From an uncultured Collinsella sp. (GTDB taxonomy: Bacteria > Actinomycetota > Coriobacteriia > Coriobacteriales > Coriobacteriaceae), in assembly GCA_902496645.1 (NCBI GenBank), contig CABVBR010000098.1:1-7503 (forward strand): 7,503 bases of DNA, read 5' to 3'. The notes beneath the pieces are model-generated. The model searched no databases and was not told the origin of the DNA. It saw only the letters and a list, made by a program, of their open reading frames with translations. This document shows, one piece after another, positions 7,430 to 7,503 of this stretch (the first letter of the stretch is position 1; each line of letters begins with the position of its first letter). Both the position numbers and the translations under genes were made by a program.

Positions 7430-7503
7430 GCCCAGCGCGGCAGGATCGCTGCGGACATATCGGTTAACGGAGAAAAGAGGGGGCGCAGGGATGGGCGCGG
7501 CCG

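Noticed and set aside
7464..7503. End of another minus-strand gene (TAA at 7465 region) or start of a plus-strand gene (ATG at 7491)
   Set aside because: Only about a dozen codons are visible in either reading, with no domain or clear ribosome site, so neither can be supported.

Overview
The window is GC-rich bacterial DNA with strong Shine-Dalgarno sites. Codon use, protein style and gene content suggest a high-GC actinobacterium, most like the gut Coriobacteriia (Collinsella-type). That assignment is an inference from the general character of the sequence and was not tested by a search.

Layout. (1) 1-1761, minus strand: a DEAD-box RNA helicase with every core motif intact. Its Arg/Lys/Gly-rich C-terminal tail runs off the left edge. 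(2) 1762-2319: a long non-coding stretch that probably carries the helicase leader, an array of four alternating-orientation 15-bp repeats spaced exactly 40 bp apart (2033-2167), and a copper-type promoter with a perfect dyad (2242-2272). (3) 2320-5277, plus strand: a copper-resistance operon. It encodes the Cu(I)-exporting P1B-type ATPase CopA, the small HMA copper chaperone CopZ and the CsoR-family copper-sensing repressor. (4) 5390-5863, plus strand: an unrecognised small protein with two membrane helices and a C-terminal zinc ribbon. (5) 5864-6013: a palindrome, a bidirectional terminator and a second palindrome between convergent genes. (6) 6014-7384, minus strand: a metal-dependent amidohydrolase with a complete metal-binding residue set. 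The last 119 bases hold only its probable promoter and no supportable gene.

The copper genes form one functional unit. CsoR should bind the dyad upstream of copA and release it when Cu(I) binds Cys32, His57 and Cys61. CopZ would then carry Cu(I) to CopA, which pumps it out using ATP. The helicase, the zinc-ribbon membrane protein and the amidohydrolase show no obvious link to copper.

The least expected signals are non-coding. One is the exact 40-bp-period array, whose arms can pair as two separate hairpins or as one longer central hairpin. The other is that all three complete gene ends in the right half have a palindrome containing GGGACA placed 0 to 10 bases after the stop codon. No wholly new protein system is evident; the two repeat families are the best candidates for undescribed biology here.
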